A stretch of DNA of 64,000 nucleotides from Phytoseiulus persimilis (GCA_037576195.1 CM075101.1:27590001-27654000), one strand, 5' to 3'. Positions 11,369-25,004 are shown, counted from the stretch's first letter. The notes: a model not told the origin generated them from the sequence alone. Numbers and translations are program-made.

Positions 11369-12244
11369 GAGAGAGTTTTCAAGGAGAGTTTCGAGCCTGA
11401 GCAGTCAGTCACCATGCAAAATCCAGCGAACGAGCGAAGGACTCTGGCGAACGATTGCACGACCATCCGAACAACATTAACAGCGGCAGCGGGAACGACA
11501 GGTCTTTGTCTCGTTGTTGCCGATGTCGGCTGGCGCTGCTGCCACCGACGGCGATCGTCACAAATCTGTTGTTCTGAACTTCTGCAACAGAGGCGGAAAA
11601 ACTCCTCCTTATCGGCGGTTGCCCCCCAGATAACGAAGTGCTCCGAGGGTTTCCCTGGCTCGATCCCCCGGAATAGCGTCAATCTGTGAGTAAGTCACCA
11701 AGTGGCTCGAGCGCGAAATCTCACCGTGCATCCTGCGTCCGGGAAGAATGCGGGAATCATTTGTCATTCGGATCGTTACGCCCACGTCGATATATCATTC
11801 ATCCGTTCGTTCTATCGCTCGTCGCTGCGCGTGGAAGTCTATCCACCTATGTATGCATCTTTCTGTCGGTAGATTCTATCCCTGTCGTAGTCGATGGGAT
11901 CTATATTCGCTCGGAAGTGAACCGTTTCTCGCGAGATTCAACAACCCGCCGCCGCCAGGGCCGCCAGTCCGGGTTTCGGGGTGAGTTGAACAGAGTCTCG
12001 AATTCGCTGGATCAGGAGGAACTGGAATTCGCCGAAATTCGTCTGTCGTCAGGAAGTGAGAATTCTCGAAATCTTCTGTCGCGGTGTATCTTTAGTTTGG
12101 CACCGCTATCGGCGGAGGCCGCCCAATCGTTAATAGTTCGACAGCGGGTAGACGTAAATATCGGAGCAGTTGTAGAAGGATCTGTCGCGTGCTGACTCGA
12201 TGTCAGAATTGATGTATGCCAGCCAGCAGCTTACCACCCAACTG

Positions 12245-12276
12245 GGCAAGCAGGCAGGCAGCCAAGCAGGCAGGCA
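12245..12276. repeat. Period-4 run (GGCA/GCAG)
   Basis: Two blocks of GCAG units separated by CCAA. It is the ACTG/GCAG class of period-4 runs. Confidence 0.85.
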
Positions 12277-12904
12277 CGCGGCCAGCTTCGATCGCTACCA
12301 GCTTTGATGGCCAACTCTCAAATTCTGCGACCGGTGTTGTTGTCGAACGCGACACATGTACGAGTATGCGTCTCTCGTGAGAGTCCCAGCGACGACAGCC
12401 GCAATCACGGCAACAAATCGTCCCGTGTCGATTCGAAGCCGAAGTGCGACTCTCGGGCGGGTTGAGCTGTCTTCGGTGGTGTAAAACCGGAAGAAAGTTC
12501 GAGATGGTCCGGCGGACCAGGGACCTGAAAACGCGAACACGCACACCTTCCTTGGCGCAGGTGTCGACTTGCCAAAAATTGTTCAGTCGCCATTGTGATT
12601 CGCTGGAAATGAAAACTGGAGGGAAGTTGATGACGGCCGTCAACGCTGAGAACTCTTTAACGCTAGCAACGAAACCATGAACATCAGAGGAGAACCGTTG
12701 ATTTTTTCCTCTCGGCGAGTTTGAGGGCAGCGGTCATTCCCTGAGAAATGGGCATGTATAGAAAGATATTCAGCGAGACAAAGGGACCAAAACGAGAAAG
12801 CGAGGGGGCGAACGCACGGGTTATGACTGTCCGTTGAGGCTCGCGTCGTGACACTTCTGCCATCGCCCCACCGCTCTTACACTCTTTCGCCCTGTTTTCT
12901 GCAG

Positions 12905-13128
12905 AGGATGGATGGAGCCGGTCAATTCATGGTCGATGATTTTCCTCCGATTACATTCAGCATGATCAGAGATTCGCCGAGTTGTCGTATTGGGCGACAA
13001 CTTGATACTACTTGGTTGTCAGAATGGATCCAGTATGTATCCCCCTCTCTCACTTTTCGCGTCCGACATTGTAGTCCACCAACAGCCGTCAATGATGACG
13101 ACGACGGCGTCTTGAAGCTGAAATTTAA
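12905..13128 (+). CDS. Possible internal coding exon, product unknown
   Basis: I do not recognise the product. A very good 3' splice signal precedes it: CTTAC at 12876-12880, then a CT-rich tract ending TTTTCTGCAG at 12904. The frame starting AGG-ATG-GAT-GGA stays open for 74 codons, to a 5' splice-like GTAAGC at 13129. The predicted peptide begins Arg-Met-Asp-Gly-Ala-Gly, has Trp-Leu-Ser-Glu-Trp-Ile near residue 40, and ends with four Asp and a Lys-Leu-Lys-Phe tail. Composition is protein-like, but no domain is visible. Against it, the antisense frame (13416-12922) is open and equally plausible, with an acceptor-like sequence just outside 13128. The exon would enter in phase 0 and leave two bases into a codon. 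No compatible neighbour was found. Confidence 0.25.
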
Positions 13129-13162
13129 GTAAGCGCAGGAAACAAGCGAGATGGTGAGCGAA

Positions 13163-13175
13163 CGCGCGCGCGCGC
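13163..13175. repeat. Alternating CG tract (13 bases)
   Basis: Uninterrupted CG alternation, abundant despite the usual loss of CpG in methylated genomes. This supports low germline CpG methylation in the source organism. Confidence 0.9.
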
Positions 13176-16100
13176 CAATGCTCGTCCGTCTACTCGAAGC
13201 CGCATCAGCCGCCTCATGAACTTTGTCAAGCTTCCCTGATTTGGCGACTGGTTGCCTGCTCGTTCGCTTCGCTCTCTGGTCGACTAGATGTTGTTGTTGG
13301 GCTCGTTGGTTGAATGTTATGCCGCCGTCGCCGTTGTCGTCTGGTTTGTGTGACGGCACACAGAGTACATTTCTGGACGAGCTGCTCCATAACGCCGAAG
13401 GCTGCCGCCGCAGCAACAGCGGATTCGGCGGGTGCTGGCGGCTGTGTGATTGACGTTACATTCGGTTGGCAACACAACTTGAGGCAAGGCAACTTGTGTT
13501 GAATCAATCCCTGCGGTATCGACGGGAAACTTGTAACCATTTGAAGTTTGGTCGCATTGCGGGGCGATCATACCTGACAGGCAGCGGTGCTTCCATCGGG
13601 TCGACATGTAACGCCCGCTTCCTCGTCGCTGCATGGATGCGTTTCAGCCCCAGGAGCCCGATTGCAACTCTGATTGGAGCGCTGACTCGGGGCTTGCCAC
13701 CAGTCTCGGTCGAAAAGTGTGATGCTACATTTTTTTTTTATGGAATTCGTTTGTCGGTCGGTCGCTCTGTCGGAGAGGCTGACGATCGCTTGGTGGATCA
13801 ATCGATCAGTTGACTTCTCCGACTCGACCGCCATTACGATCGATATTCCTGTTTGCGTCCATCTCCGTTTGCTCAGAGAGTGTGTTGGGCGTATGTTATT
13901 TGTCGGGACTGGCTCCTGCACTGCTCGCCACAGTTGAATTTTCTGGCTGGGGCGTCGCGAAGTGCTTCAGTCGAACACGATTCGAACAAGAATCGACCGG
14001 CAGTCGGATTCGGTGGTTAGTGATGCAATCATTTTTGACAGTTATTGTGTTCTCTTCGTCATGAGAGCAGCGCTCCCGGCTCACTGCCGGGGATCCACGC
14101 CGCGTCGCGCGCGGAACGCGAGCGGCCGCAGCTCGCGAAATTCCCCAAAGGCGCTGTCGACTGGGAATCGTCGGCGTGTGGTCCATCGAGTTCGCTTTTC
14201 CGTACGGACTACTTCCACCTTGACTCTTCGGCGATCAACAGTTGCTTTTCGGGTAATTTCGGCCGTTTAAAGCGGACTGTTCGGGTCCAGGCTCTTCTCG
14301 TCCGCTCGATCTTCCGCCAGGCTCAGAGTGATTTGTTCAATCTATCAATCGATCGATCGACCAAAAAAGCCAGCAGCTGAAACCGATGAAGTTCCATGGC
14401 GTTCGCGCCGGAGTGTCTCGCCTCGGCTCTGGCCCGGAGGGGCTCGGGCCTTCTGACACAGGCGGAACACAATCCGGCTCGTAGTGTTCGTGTTTCCCGG
14501 CCCGCCGTTCGAGTGGTCTCACCCTGGCGGGTGGAAATGTACGACGAACAAACAGACAAACGGATGTAAGATGGATAACTCGTGGTTACTTGGGGAAGCG
14601 AATCAATAAATGGATCCAAATGATCGTCAGCAGAATGCATGGAAATAGATGGCTGGATGGATGGGGCGCGAACGGATAGATTGATACAGATGAACTGACG
14701 CGCAGCAATTGCAACGAAAGCCCTCAGACGCCTGGCGGCTCCAGTGAGGGAGTTTTGTCAAAACAGCGACAGAGCCATATTTACCAGCGAGCGCCATTGA
14801 CCGAAAGTACGACGACGTCGACTCCATTCGCTGGTCTCCGGCGCGAACGACTGTGTGCCACTTAGAAGAAAAGAAGCGGGGAAAAAAGAGAAAAAATTGG
14901 GCATTCTTCTCAAATGGGGAAGGAAACGAAGTCGCTGCGACATATATGTCTGTCTAGGACAGTTTGACTTCGATAAGCATGAGTGACCAGTGCAGCAGAG
15001 TCGCGAGAACTCCATTGACAATAAGCAGGAGAACCTGCAGCGACTGCATGGAAAGAAAGCCCGGCACTAAGAATGAAGAAACGACGAAAGACCTTATCTG
15101 GGGGAGGTTACGGCGGGCGTGAGTGCGAGTTTTTTCTTCCAAGCAGCGAGCCCTATTCCCTATCACTCCCTCGTTCGGTTGAGGCGAGGACACGGACAGC
15201 GAACGATGTGGCTCATGGAGTTTGGTACCTGACGTCACGCGCGGGGGCCGACGGGAATATGATTTCATACGCGGCACCACGGATCTACTCATGGATCTTC
15301 ATGCTCGTTTGCCTCCGGGACGTTATCAGGGAGAGCGGGAGGAGAGGGGGGGGGGCTCTTCTCAAATACCGCAGTCACGGATCTCTTCGCCGAGGTCGGA
15401 ACTTTTCCCTGACACGGTGGAGCCGGGACTCCTTTCTCCGACCTCGCGACGGGAGGAGGCAGGGTAGAACTTCGACTCAGTTTGCCTTTGCCATTCCCGT
15501 CGCGGGGGCACACAGAGCAGCGTCAAAAGTATCTCGGTTTGCAGCTTTTCTGTTTGAATAGGCCAAGACGCGAGTTGTTCGCCCCTTTTTACTTTACTGC
15601 TTGCCACTCTTCTCCCGCCTTCTCTCCTTCTTTTTTGATCTTCGTCGGATGGGTGCTGCATCCCGTGTTGGCGTCGACGGTGTTGGGTCCTTCTCTATCG
15701 TCTGTGTGTTTATGTGCGAGCGACTTTGGAAAAGTGGATTTTGTCGTTTTTCTCCTCGTCCGCGTTGCTTTGTCCGTTTAGAGAGAAGTGCCAGAATGGC
15801 CACTTGTTATTTATAGTCATCTACTCACTCACATTTATGGGTCTCTGGCTCCTCTGCTGCTGCAGTGGTTGTGGCAGCTACCCGACCACACACCGCAGAA
15901 GACCGTGGTTACTCGTTGCCGCGCACCCGCCGGCTTGCTATGAAGCATCCTCTTGCAAAGTGTTCGAAATGTTCCCAATCGCTATGTTTTCCTTTCGTTC
16001 GCCAATCGTAAAGATGTTTCCGATTATGGCCGTACTACTAAAACCCATTGAGCTGTTTATTTGAGCGAATACGCACGGTCAGCGTTCGCAGGTTTCCAAA

Positions 16101-16938
16101 CTGATCCTGCCTCCAAAGCCGCGACAGCGGTCATGAAGCCGCTGCCGCGGCAACTCCCGCTGCTTGTGGCGGAGATAGCAGTGGTGTAAAGTTGAAAGCG
16201 CGAATCATTACGGTCAACTTCAACGGCCGTCCATCCGCGAGACCAAGTTGGCGAACGGCTGTGGATCATCGTCGTAAGTTGCTGGAAGAGAGGCGGATTC
16301 GGCGTTCGTTCCTCAGTCAATGACACTTTATGCGTTTGAGGCATTCGGCCATTGAAACAACACTCGCCGGCTCGCAACGAAGGACCTGGAGCTCGGCTCC
16401 CATTTTCGACGAACGAAGTCCAGACACCCGTAACTCGTTCGAGGAATCACTGCACTGGCGGTTCAAGGTCACTGGCAGACTTTCTGCTCCACAGCGGTCC
16501 GATTCGTGCAGTCCTAGACCCCGTTATCGCATGTTCGTTGTTAGATGTTTTCCGCCGATCGTAACCAGTTGTTCGGGGTGGAAACAGACGCTGACCTTCT
16601 TACAGTTAGCTCTAGTCCACATTCGGGCTTTGCGCAGAGCAAAGTCTATCCCGCCTCGGATTGCCGAGTGTCAAGTGTGCGGCTGTTATAGCTTTTGTGT
16701 TGTCGACTAGCTTTTCGGAGACAGTGAGTAAGTAAGTTCGACTGACCGACCCACCGATCGAACGACTTCTCGAACGTCCGTGCGCTGCAACAGAAAGACT
16801 CACCGACGGGCGTTCGGGCGACGGACGCTCAGACAGCTTGACGCCCGACGCTTGCCACCAGTCGATGTGAACTTCGAGCAAAAACGGTCGTCGAACAGGC
16901 AACCAGTGAAGCAGTCAGGCAGTTAGGGAGGCAGTCAG

Positions 16939-16956
16939 TTGGTCGGTCGGTCGGTC
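16939..16956. repeat. (GGTC)n period-4 run
   Basis: Four GGTC units within a longer degenerate stretch of CAGT and GGTC words. Confidence 0.9.
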
Positions 16957-17527
16957 TGTCCATTTATGTGCCCGCTGGACAGTCAAAGCGAACTGGACGG
17001 GCGGGCATCCGGAGAAATAGCAGGGACAGTCCTCGACGACGGGATCTGTCGCACAGCCTCTGACGTCACGACGCACCCGTCTGTCTCTGGAAGTGCTGTT
17101 GACTGCTATATCGTCCAGGTCTTCGGCAGCTTCTTGGAGCTGCTGCAGCGGCTGCTACGTCGGTCGCCGACGGCCGATCGCTTGTTGTTCGGCGGATACA
17201 ATGTGTGTTCTCTATTGGAATGAATCCAAAAATAAGCCCACGTCAAGGTAATTGAGGTGTACGAGATTCGGACACCAGAACAACGGACGCGTCAGACACC
17301 GCGCGAACGGGCGGGCGCGCCGACCATCGCTGCGGCAAAGCTGCAAAACGCTTCACGGTCTGACGGACGGGGCCCACGTCCAGTTGATAGTTTGATACTA
17401 GGAGGCTAAGGTTCCATAAAAAAAAAGTTTCTGACCAGAACTTCCATTGCTCCCAATTGATCGGAAGTGTGAACTCCTCGTTCTGGAGCCGAAGCTGAGG
17501 ATCGGACCGATCGGATGTACGACTTGC

Positions 17528-17549
17528 TTTTTTTTTCCGAAAAAAAAAA
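17528..17549. other. T9-CCG-A10 inverted homopolymer pair
   Basis: Nine T, three bases, then ten A. The arms are complementary and could form a small hairpin in either strand. It is most likely a slippage product and may be error-prone in sequencing. Confidence 0.9.
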
Positions 17550-17931
17550 CCCTCGTCGCAACAATTCGAGCTGTCAAGCTGACAAATTGTGATGCCAATT
17601 TATTGGTCGGTTAGCTTCTTCATTCCAACGGTGGTTCAATGCGAGTCGTATCACCACTCAATGATCGAGTAGGCTGCATGAAATTGAAGACTTGATTCTC
17701 GAAAAAACGCGCCAAGCCAGAGGAAAAAGTAGAAAAAAAAGAGAAGCTCGCTCGCTGCATCGAATCATGTCATGTGAGCAGAGCGCTTCCGTCGGGCATG
17801 GCGCTGCAAATTGTGAGTTTACTTTGTTGATTGCCTGTTATTCCGGTTACTTCTCGAGTTGTCCGTCCGTGGATCTCAATTTCTGTTTGTCCGCTTGCCT
17901 GTGGATCTGTCGGTGCGCCTGTGAGTATTGG

Positions 17932-17946
17932 AGTGTGTGTGTGTGC
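17932..17946. repeat. (GT)n dinucleotide run
   Basis: Seven GT units. Other dinucleotide runs: CT at 48400-48414 and GA at 62344-62360. Confidence 0.9.
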
Positions 17947-20314
17947 TTTCAGCGTCGGCGGAGCGGTCATTAGGAGGTTGGCATGCGGGTACTCTGTGTG
18001 CTTGCCTCTGTCGTTGGATGTTGCTCGCGGAATAGGTGCGGGCGGCGGGTGTTCTACGACGGGGCTACGATTGCTGCCGTGGCTCCCACCGCTGCCTCGG
18101 TGTCGCTGCACATGACGGTCTTCTATTTATCTATCTTCTGTCTGTTTGTCCACCAGCCCATCCATCCGTTTGTTCGCCCAGAGGTTCGCCTGCCTGCCGT
18201 CTGGGCTGACGGTCCGTTTGCCCGCTTGTCTGTTAGACGCCGTCCCCATGTTTGCGCCGTTTGACGGTATCAGCGGAGCATTGTTGCAACAAAGCTGGCA
18301 GTGGCAGTCTTCCATATTTACATACGAATCCGGTAATTATATAGCTGCGTCATTATCGCTTACGTCTACGCTTCACGCACGATGGAAGCTCAGGCTTGTT
18401 GTGCGGCGTCGATCGTATGAGTTCCAGAGCGGCGGCATCGACGACGACATCGGTTGACAACGATGACCGTGACGGCGAAGAGCACCACGACGGGCGACGA
18501 GGATAATTTTCTCAGAATCGGCTTCGAATCGGCATGTTTGCCGATCACTCATTACAGAGTACTAATACGAATGTACGGCTACTGGAGATAGCTGATCGAT
18601 GTTCATTCGGTTCCCGGGTCAACGTGGAGTCGCCGGTTCAATTACCCAGCTCCTCATTGTACACGCCCCGCTACACGATAAGAGTTTGTTGTTCTAATAA
18701 TTGTTAGTATTGTTCTAGTTGATGTTCCGAGCCCCGCTGCTATCGGTGACAGGGCTCTGAATGATGGCGTCGACGACGACGACGAAACCCTCTTATCGAT
18801 TTTCTCCACTGTGCGGTGCCGGCAATGGCTACGTTCAGGACTTTCGAGAGCCCCTCGTTGTCAAGTGCGCTCAAGCCGCTCCGTCCTTATCATTCGCTCT
18901 TATTGAGTTTTCCCGCGCCTTGAGCTTTGGCCTATCGGGTGGGGCAGCCAGTTCCCTAACTCCGGGTCAACGCAAGGCAACAGGAGTTTGGTCAGCCTGA
19001 GCTGGATGAGTTTGTTACCGCTTGTCGAAGAGTTTCCGTCCGGCGACGGCACACATCTACGAGGAGCAGCTCTCGATAGTGAGAATGATCCTCGAGTTTA
19101 TGGAATCGTGGACGGCAACGCCTCGCGTGCTCGTGTATATGAGTGACTTGCAGTCAGGCACCACCGGCGAAGGGGCCTGAGTCTCTCGCGGAGCTTCCAT
19201 TCGGTCCCGCGAGGCGTTCCACCTCTGACCGTGGGCCTGAACCGCGGTGTGGAGCACGCAAAGCAAGTTGACTCCTAACTCAAGTCCATCTGCTGCTCGA
19301 GTCGGCGGTGCATGACACGTGTATGATACTTTCCAGTGCCTCCGGTCGGGGCTCGAGCTAATGACTTCTTGATAACTCGATACCCTCCGCACTTGCGGCC
19401 TCACGGGTTGGAGCGCCGCATGGACTCGTCTCCTCCGCCTCGGCCGCCGCGTTCCAGGCATTCCCTCACCAACCTTCACTTCCTCTCCCCAGAACCTCAA
19501 CCCGTGCGTTTTTTTGTGGCCGCCGCGCAGTTGTTGCTGCCTCCGCCACACATTGTCATCAGTGTCAGCAACAACGGCGGCAGGAGCAACAACGTTGCAG
19601 AACCCCGTGGAAGGTTCACTTTTCTAACGAAGGCGGCACCGAATCCCCGTCGGACACCTTGGGAGCTCGCGAAAAATTGAGAAGCGAGTCAAGCACAGAA
19701 ACGACTTTCCCGGGCCCGTTCATGAATCTTCGTGCTGTCGTCGGCGGCGTTTCGTTGCTCGTCGCAGTGATCTTCACGAAACAACAAGTTTTTTCCCGCT
19801 GCTTTCTTTTCTCTTATTTTTCCCGCGAAAACTCGACTCGACGACACCGGTGGTGATGGCGGTGGCCGCACCATCGGCCCCGATGACGACAACGTGTTCA
19901 TCGAAGTTTCTGAACGGTGACAATCTTAATAGTCGGCTAATTACTTCGTTTAGGGACATTGTCATCGTGTCGACAGGAGGGGTCCTGACTGTGAGACCTG
20001 CAACTGGACGCGTGCGCCCTGCGTGCAGATTCGGCCGAGACGAAACCGTCATCCACTCAACGCGGTCCGTTGATCGGAGGGTGTTCTGTTTTGTTTTTAG
20101 GTTCTTTTTACAACGTGTTTTCTTTTGTTTCGAGCGGAGAAACTCGGTGGACAGACTCGAGTAGAGCAAGCGAACCACCGCGGCCAGCCCTAACAGTCAG
20201 TCAGCCAACCAGCTCTCAGCTTGTACGGCTGCCTAATTGCAGTTTGTCAAGAAGCTGGAGAAAAATTGGTCAAAAGGAAACAATTGTTCCCATTCTGCGA
20301 CGGATGCCGTTTGT

Positions 20315-20393
20315 CTGCCTCTCCATCTGTCTAGCTATCTGTCTTCCTTCCGTCCTTCCTTTCCTCGGCTTCTAGGTGTTTTTTTCCTCTCAG
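20315..20393 (+). other. Pyrimidine-rich tract with 3' splice-like end
   Basis: About 75 bases of CTTC, GTCC and T-run sequence end in TTTTTTCCTCTCAG at 20393. This is one of the best acceptor-like sequences in the window. It could serve a plus-strand exon beginning at 20394, or simply be a degenerate CTTC microsatellite. Confidence 0.4.
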
Positions 20394-20491
20394 AACAAGT
20401 TCCTCTGGCAACAACAAGTGAACGCGACGTCGAGATCGGGACCTCAGTTGTCCCACACGGTCTGACTCGGGAATATTGGGGGAAGACGTGA
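20394..20491 (+). CDS. Possible 3'-terminal coding segment, product unknown
   Basis: Directly after the strong acceptor-like tract, one frame (entering two bases into a codon) runs about 31 codons to TGA. It reads Gln-Val-Pro-Leu-Ala-Thr-Thr near its start and ends Tyr-Trp-Gly-Lys-Thr-stop. Composition is protein-like, with a glutamate/aspartate/valine patch. It is too short to recognise and has no partner exon. It would make sense only as a last exon. I consider chance more likely. Confidence 0.12.
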
Positions 20492-21398
20492 CTCTGTGAA
20501 GCACGATCGTCTCGTGGAAAGAAAAGAGCCCTCCCACGATTTCCTCGAGTGCTGAACCCTGAGAGAGTTCTCTCTGAGAGCGATCCCCAACGAGCCGGGA
20601 AGCGCACTCGAAGCAGCGGACGAACGCTTTCTCGAGATTCCGGCTGAAACCTTGCCCAACACGACCGCTCGCTCCGCCGAAAGCAGAGATTCTGTCCTTG
20701 GCTGCTGTTCGTGGTATCTTCGTGGCAGGCAGCGATCGTTGAAAAGTTTAGATTTTAGCGTTTCACGGCGAGCCAGTTAGAAAGTCGGGCGAGAGCAGCA
20801 GAGACGTGCACTTGCGTGGACCTTTTCTGGGAGCGTCGTCGCGAATTCTGGGATTCGCTCGTCATCGCTAACCAGAAGAACGATCGGTTCGGAATCGCGG
20901 AGAGAAAAGCGCTCAGCGTGAAAAACAATGACTGAAGGAAGATATTCATTTAATGGAAGCGCTTGCCGGAGCTTTTTTTGATGAACAACTAGCCAGCGAT
21001 CGCCGGATACGATCAGACATCGGATCGTCGTGGGGAAGAAGCCCGAGAAAACGCGATTCAATTTCGAGCGCTGATTGGCATCAACTTATTTCGCATCGGA
21101 TCTGCTCACCCTCGCAGGAAGGTTCATCCGGTCATCGGGTCTGACCAGCCGCCGCCGCCGCTGGAAAAACTGCGGAACTGAAAAGAGAGGAAAACTGTTC
21201 CTCGACGGCATGCCAATAGGCGCTGACTAACAAATTAGGTTTACGGGTTCGATTCGGCGGAACGCGTTCTGAATGATTAAGGCGCTCTTCCTCTTTCGAT
21301 ATTCATCAATCCGGTTCTGAGCTAACGATCTCATCGTGATCGGAGCGCTTTCCGAGAACCGTTGGATATGGCGCCGCCGAGCCGCAGAAACCCGCCCT

Positions 21399-21416
21399 CG
21401 CGCGCGAGCGCGCGCG
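21399..21416. repeat. Alternating CG tract with dyad
   Basis: CG alternation interrupted by one A at 21407. The ten bases 21398-21407 (TCGCGCGCGA) are a perfect palindrome. Confidence 0.9.
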
Positions 21417-23264
21417 TTCCGACCTGTTTGGATGGTGAGCTGGAATCGCCCTGACCTTCATTAGCACGCGAACAAGGCGCCGTGGAAAAGCAGCCGACGA
21501 CGACGACGGAAAACTGGTTAACTTCGGCATCCATAGCCGTTGATTTGATCGAGTCAAGAGCGAAGGGGAAGGCGAGGGAGTGCCTCCTCAGCTCTCGCTT
21601 CGTCATTCCAGAAGTCATCCGACGGTTTTTACGTCACAAAAAATTCATCGGTCCCTTCGCCGTCGTGAGCTCCTCTGTTGACTCCAATTACAAAATAATG
21701 AGGGTCATCTGTTAACGCGGAAACTACTTTTTTGTTTTCTCCATTCTTATTCGGTGAGTTCAATTAATGCTCGTCGGGAGACCCCGGGCTGGATAGGGGA
21801 GGACGGATACTTTAATATATACAATAATACCGATGACTATCCTGCTGAAGGAAGAACGAATCCCGGCCGTGGGTCGTTGCCGCCACGGTGCGGCGCGCAA
21901 CAATGACACGACTTGCGATAATTTCGCTGCAATCTGTCAGCCGCCCGGTCGTGTACAAAGGCTGTGCAATGGTCCAGTGTTCTGCGCACCCCGATGTGAG
22001 ATAATAAATTTGTCCACTTGTTCGCGTTAAACTGTTGAAAAATTATCCACAATCTCAAGAAAAACACTCCATCAACGAAAACAGAGCGGCTGGCGAACTT
22101 ATTCCGTCTCACGGACCCAGGACAGTCGGTTGCCTGAGAACGAACGAGCGAGCGAACGCAGTGAGGTTCTGGAGTCTTCGAACCCTTGAGTTGTCAGTTT
22201 CCTCGATTTTCGGCCGACTTCGAGACCAAGGACCATGGCTGTCTTCATCTTTGCAAGTGAATCTAATTCCAGGATAGATTCACACATGAGATGAATAGAC
22301 AAGAGGCGCTTCTCTGTCTTAGCGGCAGCGGCTGATCGAGAAGTCAGATTGAACAGCTAAGGCTAAATAGAGTGGGCTCAATGTGCTAAACAGATTCGGA
22401 CCCGGAGCAAGATGCGTGCAGCAGCAAGACTAAGCGATTTCCCGGCCCAAAACACTCAACGAAATAAAGAATGCGAGCTCTCAATGAGAGAATGCGCGAC
22501 TCGACGACCGACGCGGCGCGGCCGCCTGCCTGCGAAACTACGCGGAGAGAGGCCGTCGTTGTGGTCTTTTGCCTCAGTCGGCGGAGGAGCGAACTCTCCT
22601 CAGCGGGTGGTTTGCCATTTCGGTCCCTCGACGTCCGAGTGCGATCGTCGCACCTTCGGATCGGGTCCACGCCGACTCGGAAAACGAAGATTCCAGCTCC
22701 TCTGGCTCAAGATTTGGATCGAAGCGCCGCTGCGCCGTCCTTGCGGGGAGGCAAGTTGTCGCGGTGGCTGTTCCCATTCATTACGTAATCGAGAACAGCT
22801 ATTAATCTGCTCACCCATCCGTACAGAGCGATCTATCGAACCAAAGCGAAGTATCTGTGATGATGGCATAGAGAGCGAAGTTCTGATATTGCCGCATCCA
22901 GAGCCATCATTCTGATTTATCTGTGATACTGACGCATGTGAGTCGATACGCACGGAGCTCCCAATCCTCCGTATGGATCGACCAGAAGTTTGAGAGAAGT
23001 TTCTGGGAGCTGTCTTTTCTGATTCGGATGTAATCGTTATTCTATTATTATAACTAAGGGCGGCGAACGAGGAACAGACTTCTTAACTAGCACCGGCGGC
23101 AGCAGAAAGCCGACAGTCGCATGGCATAAATTTCTGACAGTGGCCTCGGAAAACAGTCAGCCAGACCGACAGAAAGGCGAACAGGCGCGCGGGCGGTTGA
23201 TCCGACGAAGTTCCGGGCCGTCTGGATACTTGTCTAGATTCTTGGTCGGCTGGCCGCTCGACGA

Positions 23265-23277
23265 GCGCGCGCGCGCG
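23265..23277. repeat. Alternating GC tract (13 bases)
   Basis: Thirteen bases of perfect GC alternation. Confidence 0.9.
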
Positions 23278-25004
23278 GAAGCGTTTGAAATGCGCAGTCA
23301 GTGTTGTCGGCAGATTTTTTTTTGGCACCGCTCACATTATAACTTCTAACTAGCAGTAGTAGTTGCGAAGCTGGCGGTGGAGCGACGCGGCGTGCTAGCA
23401 CTACCTGTACAAGCCACAGAGCGGAGCGACGGCGTTGACGGGAAGATCCTTGGAAACGGGCAAGGGCATCTCAGAGAAGATTCTAAGTAGTTCGGTGAAG
23501 CTAGTACATACCGAACAATTACTACTTGTGCAGAGTACGGCTTTGTCGAGCGAGCGGGGTGAGCGCTGTCCTTCTTCAACTACTAGCTTTCGGTTCTTCC
23601 TACGAGGGAGAGCGAGCAGCTGCGTTGCGGCGGCGGCGGCACCGCAAGGCCGTTAAAGGCATCTGCAGGACGGATCCATCAGAAAGAAAACACGGCACCA
23701 ACCACCGGAGCACATCATACCTCTACGACGACTACCAGCGCCGACACCACTACAGCTACAACGCCAGCTCGAATCACAAGCGAGTACAGACAGACGCACA
23801 CGTACGGAATAAAAACCACAAGGGCAGCTCATTTGGGTCGGACGCGCTTCCTCTGTCTTCACTTCCGTTCCGAAAGAGGGGGGGGGGGGGCAGAGGAACT
23901 TGTGTCCACTATTGCTTTTGATCCGCTCCTCCGTGCCCGTCTTCACTTTCTCTCCCGGATAGAGCGACGGAGTCGGGAGTTCAAGATGGCTCTCACAATC
24001 GGCCAGATCCCCGGATGGGTATCGCTCGGGGGAAGGAGGGGGAGGGGAGATTCCAAGCTTCGGCTGTCGGCGAGTCCGTCGAACACAATCGACGGACTCT
24101 TGTTTCCAACGCTAGATGCGCGCGGGTCATTATGTTGCAGGAACATGATGTTCCGACTCCCTATCAGCCTCAGTGATTACGGAAAATTACACGGCCCATC
24201 GTTGCCGCCACTGTTGTTGTTTGCGTTCCGTTCATAATTTCGCGAAGCTCTAGGAAACACGCAACAGAATGTTGAAAACAGCAGCTCGCCGCGATGCCCA
24301 CTAAGAGATTGCGGTCGGGAAGGAGGAACGAGCCGACGAGCTTGAAGACCGAGCGAAACTTCTGAGAAACTTGGACGATTCGATGAAAGAGAGCGAGATT
24401 GGAATCAACCTTTCGCGGCCCGGTGCTCATGCTGCAGCAATTTTCAAATTTAGAATCCTCGCGAGGCTTGTAGCACAAGTGAACGTTGATGGTGGTGGTC
24501 CGATCACGCTATGTGGTCGCCGCGAACTCAATTCCTTCACCTGTTCCGAAAATTTCTCTCGGAAACAACAGGATAGAAAGAAGATGATGGGGTAGAAGGA
24601 GAGGAAATCGCATTCCTCTCCAGTCGATTTCCACGGTTTTGTATTGTTCATGGGTGTGATTCTTGCCTCGATCGAGACTCAATAACAAAGGCGACCGATG
24701 GAAACTCGGACTCTGAAAGGAACCCCGCGATAACTCTTGCTCCTGAATATGAAAATTCGAGCAACGATTCTGGATAATCAACATTGGGCCGGAACTGTGG
24801 CTGACCTGGAACCGAATCAACTATACAAACGAACGGATGAACAAACAAACAAACCATCCCGCAGTCATCTTCGAATACGGCTGCAATAACCGAAGCAGAT
24901 TCGGGCAACCAGCAACGTCTACTCGCCAATATCGTAATTAATAATTTCGTTATCGTCATTGTATATTTTTATTAGCACGGTCGTCTCGTTCTTCTTTCTC
25001 TTCT

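Larger units (their letters stand above)
13180..20300. other. No recognisable gene
   Basis: Frames of 100-160 codons occur on both strands but none shows a domain or paired splice borders. Content seen: T9 at 13731, ATCG units near 14341-14361, G10 at 15346, a CT-rich tract near 15581-15636, CGGT units at 16939, the T9/A10 inverted pair at 17528, GT repeats at 17932, GACG triplets near 18769. I infer intronic or intergenic DNA. Confidence 0.5.
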
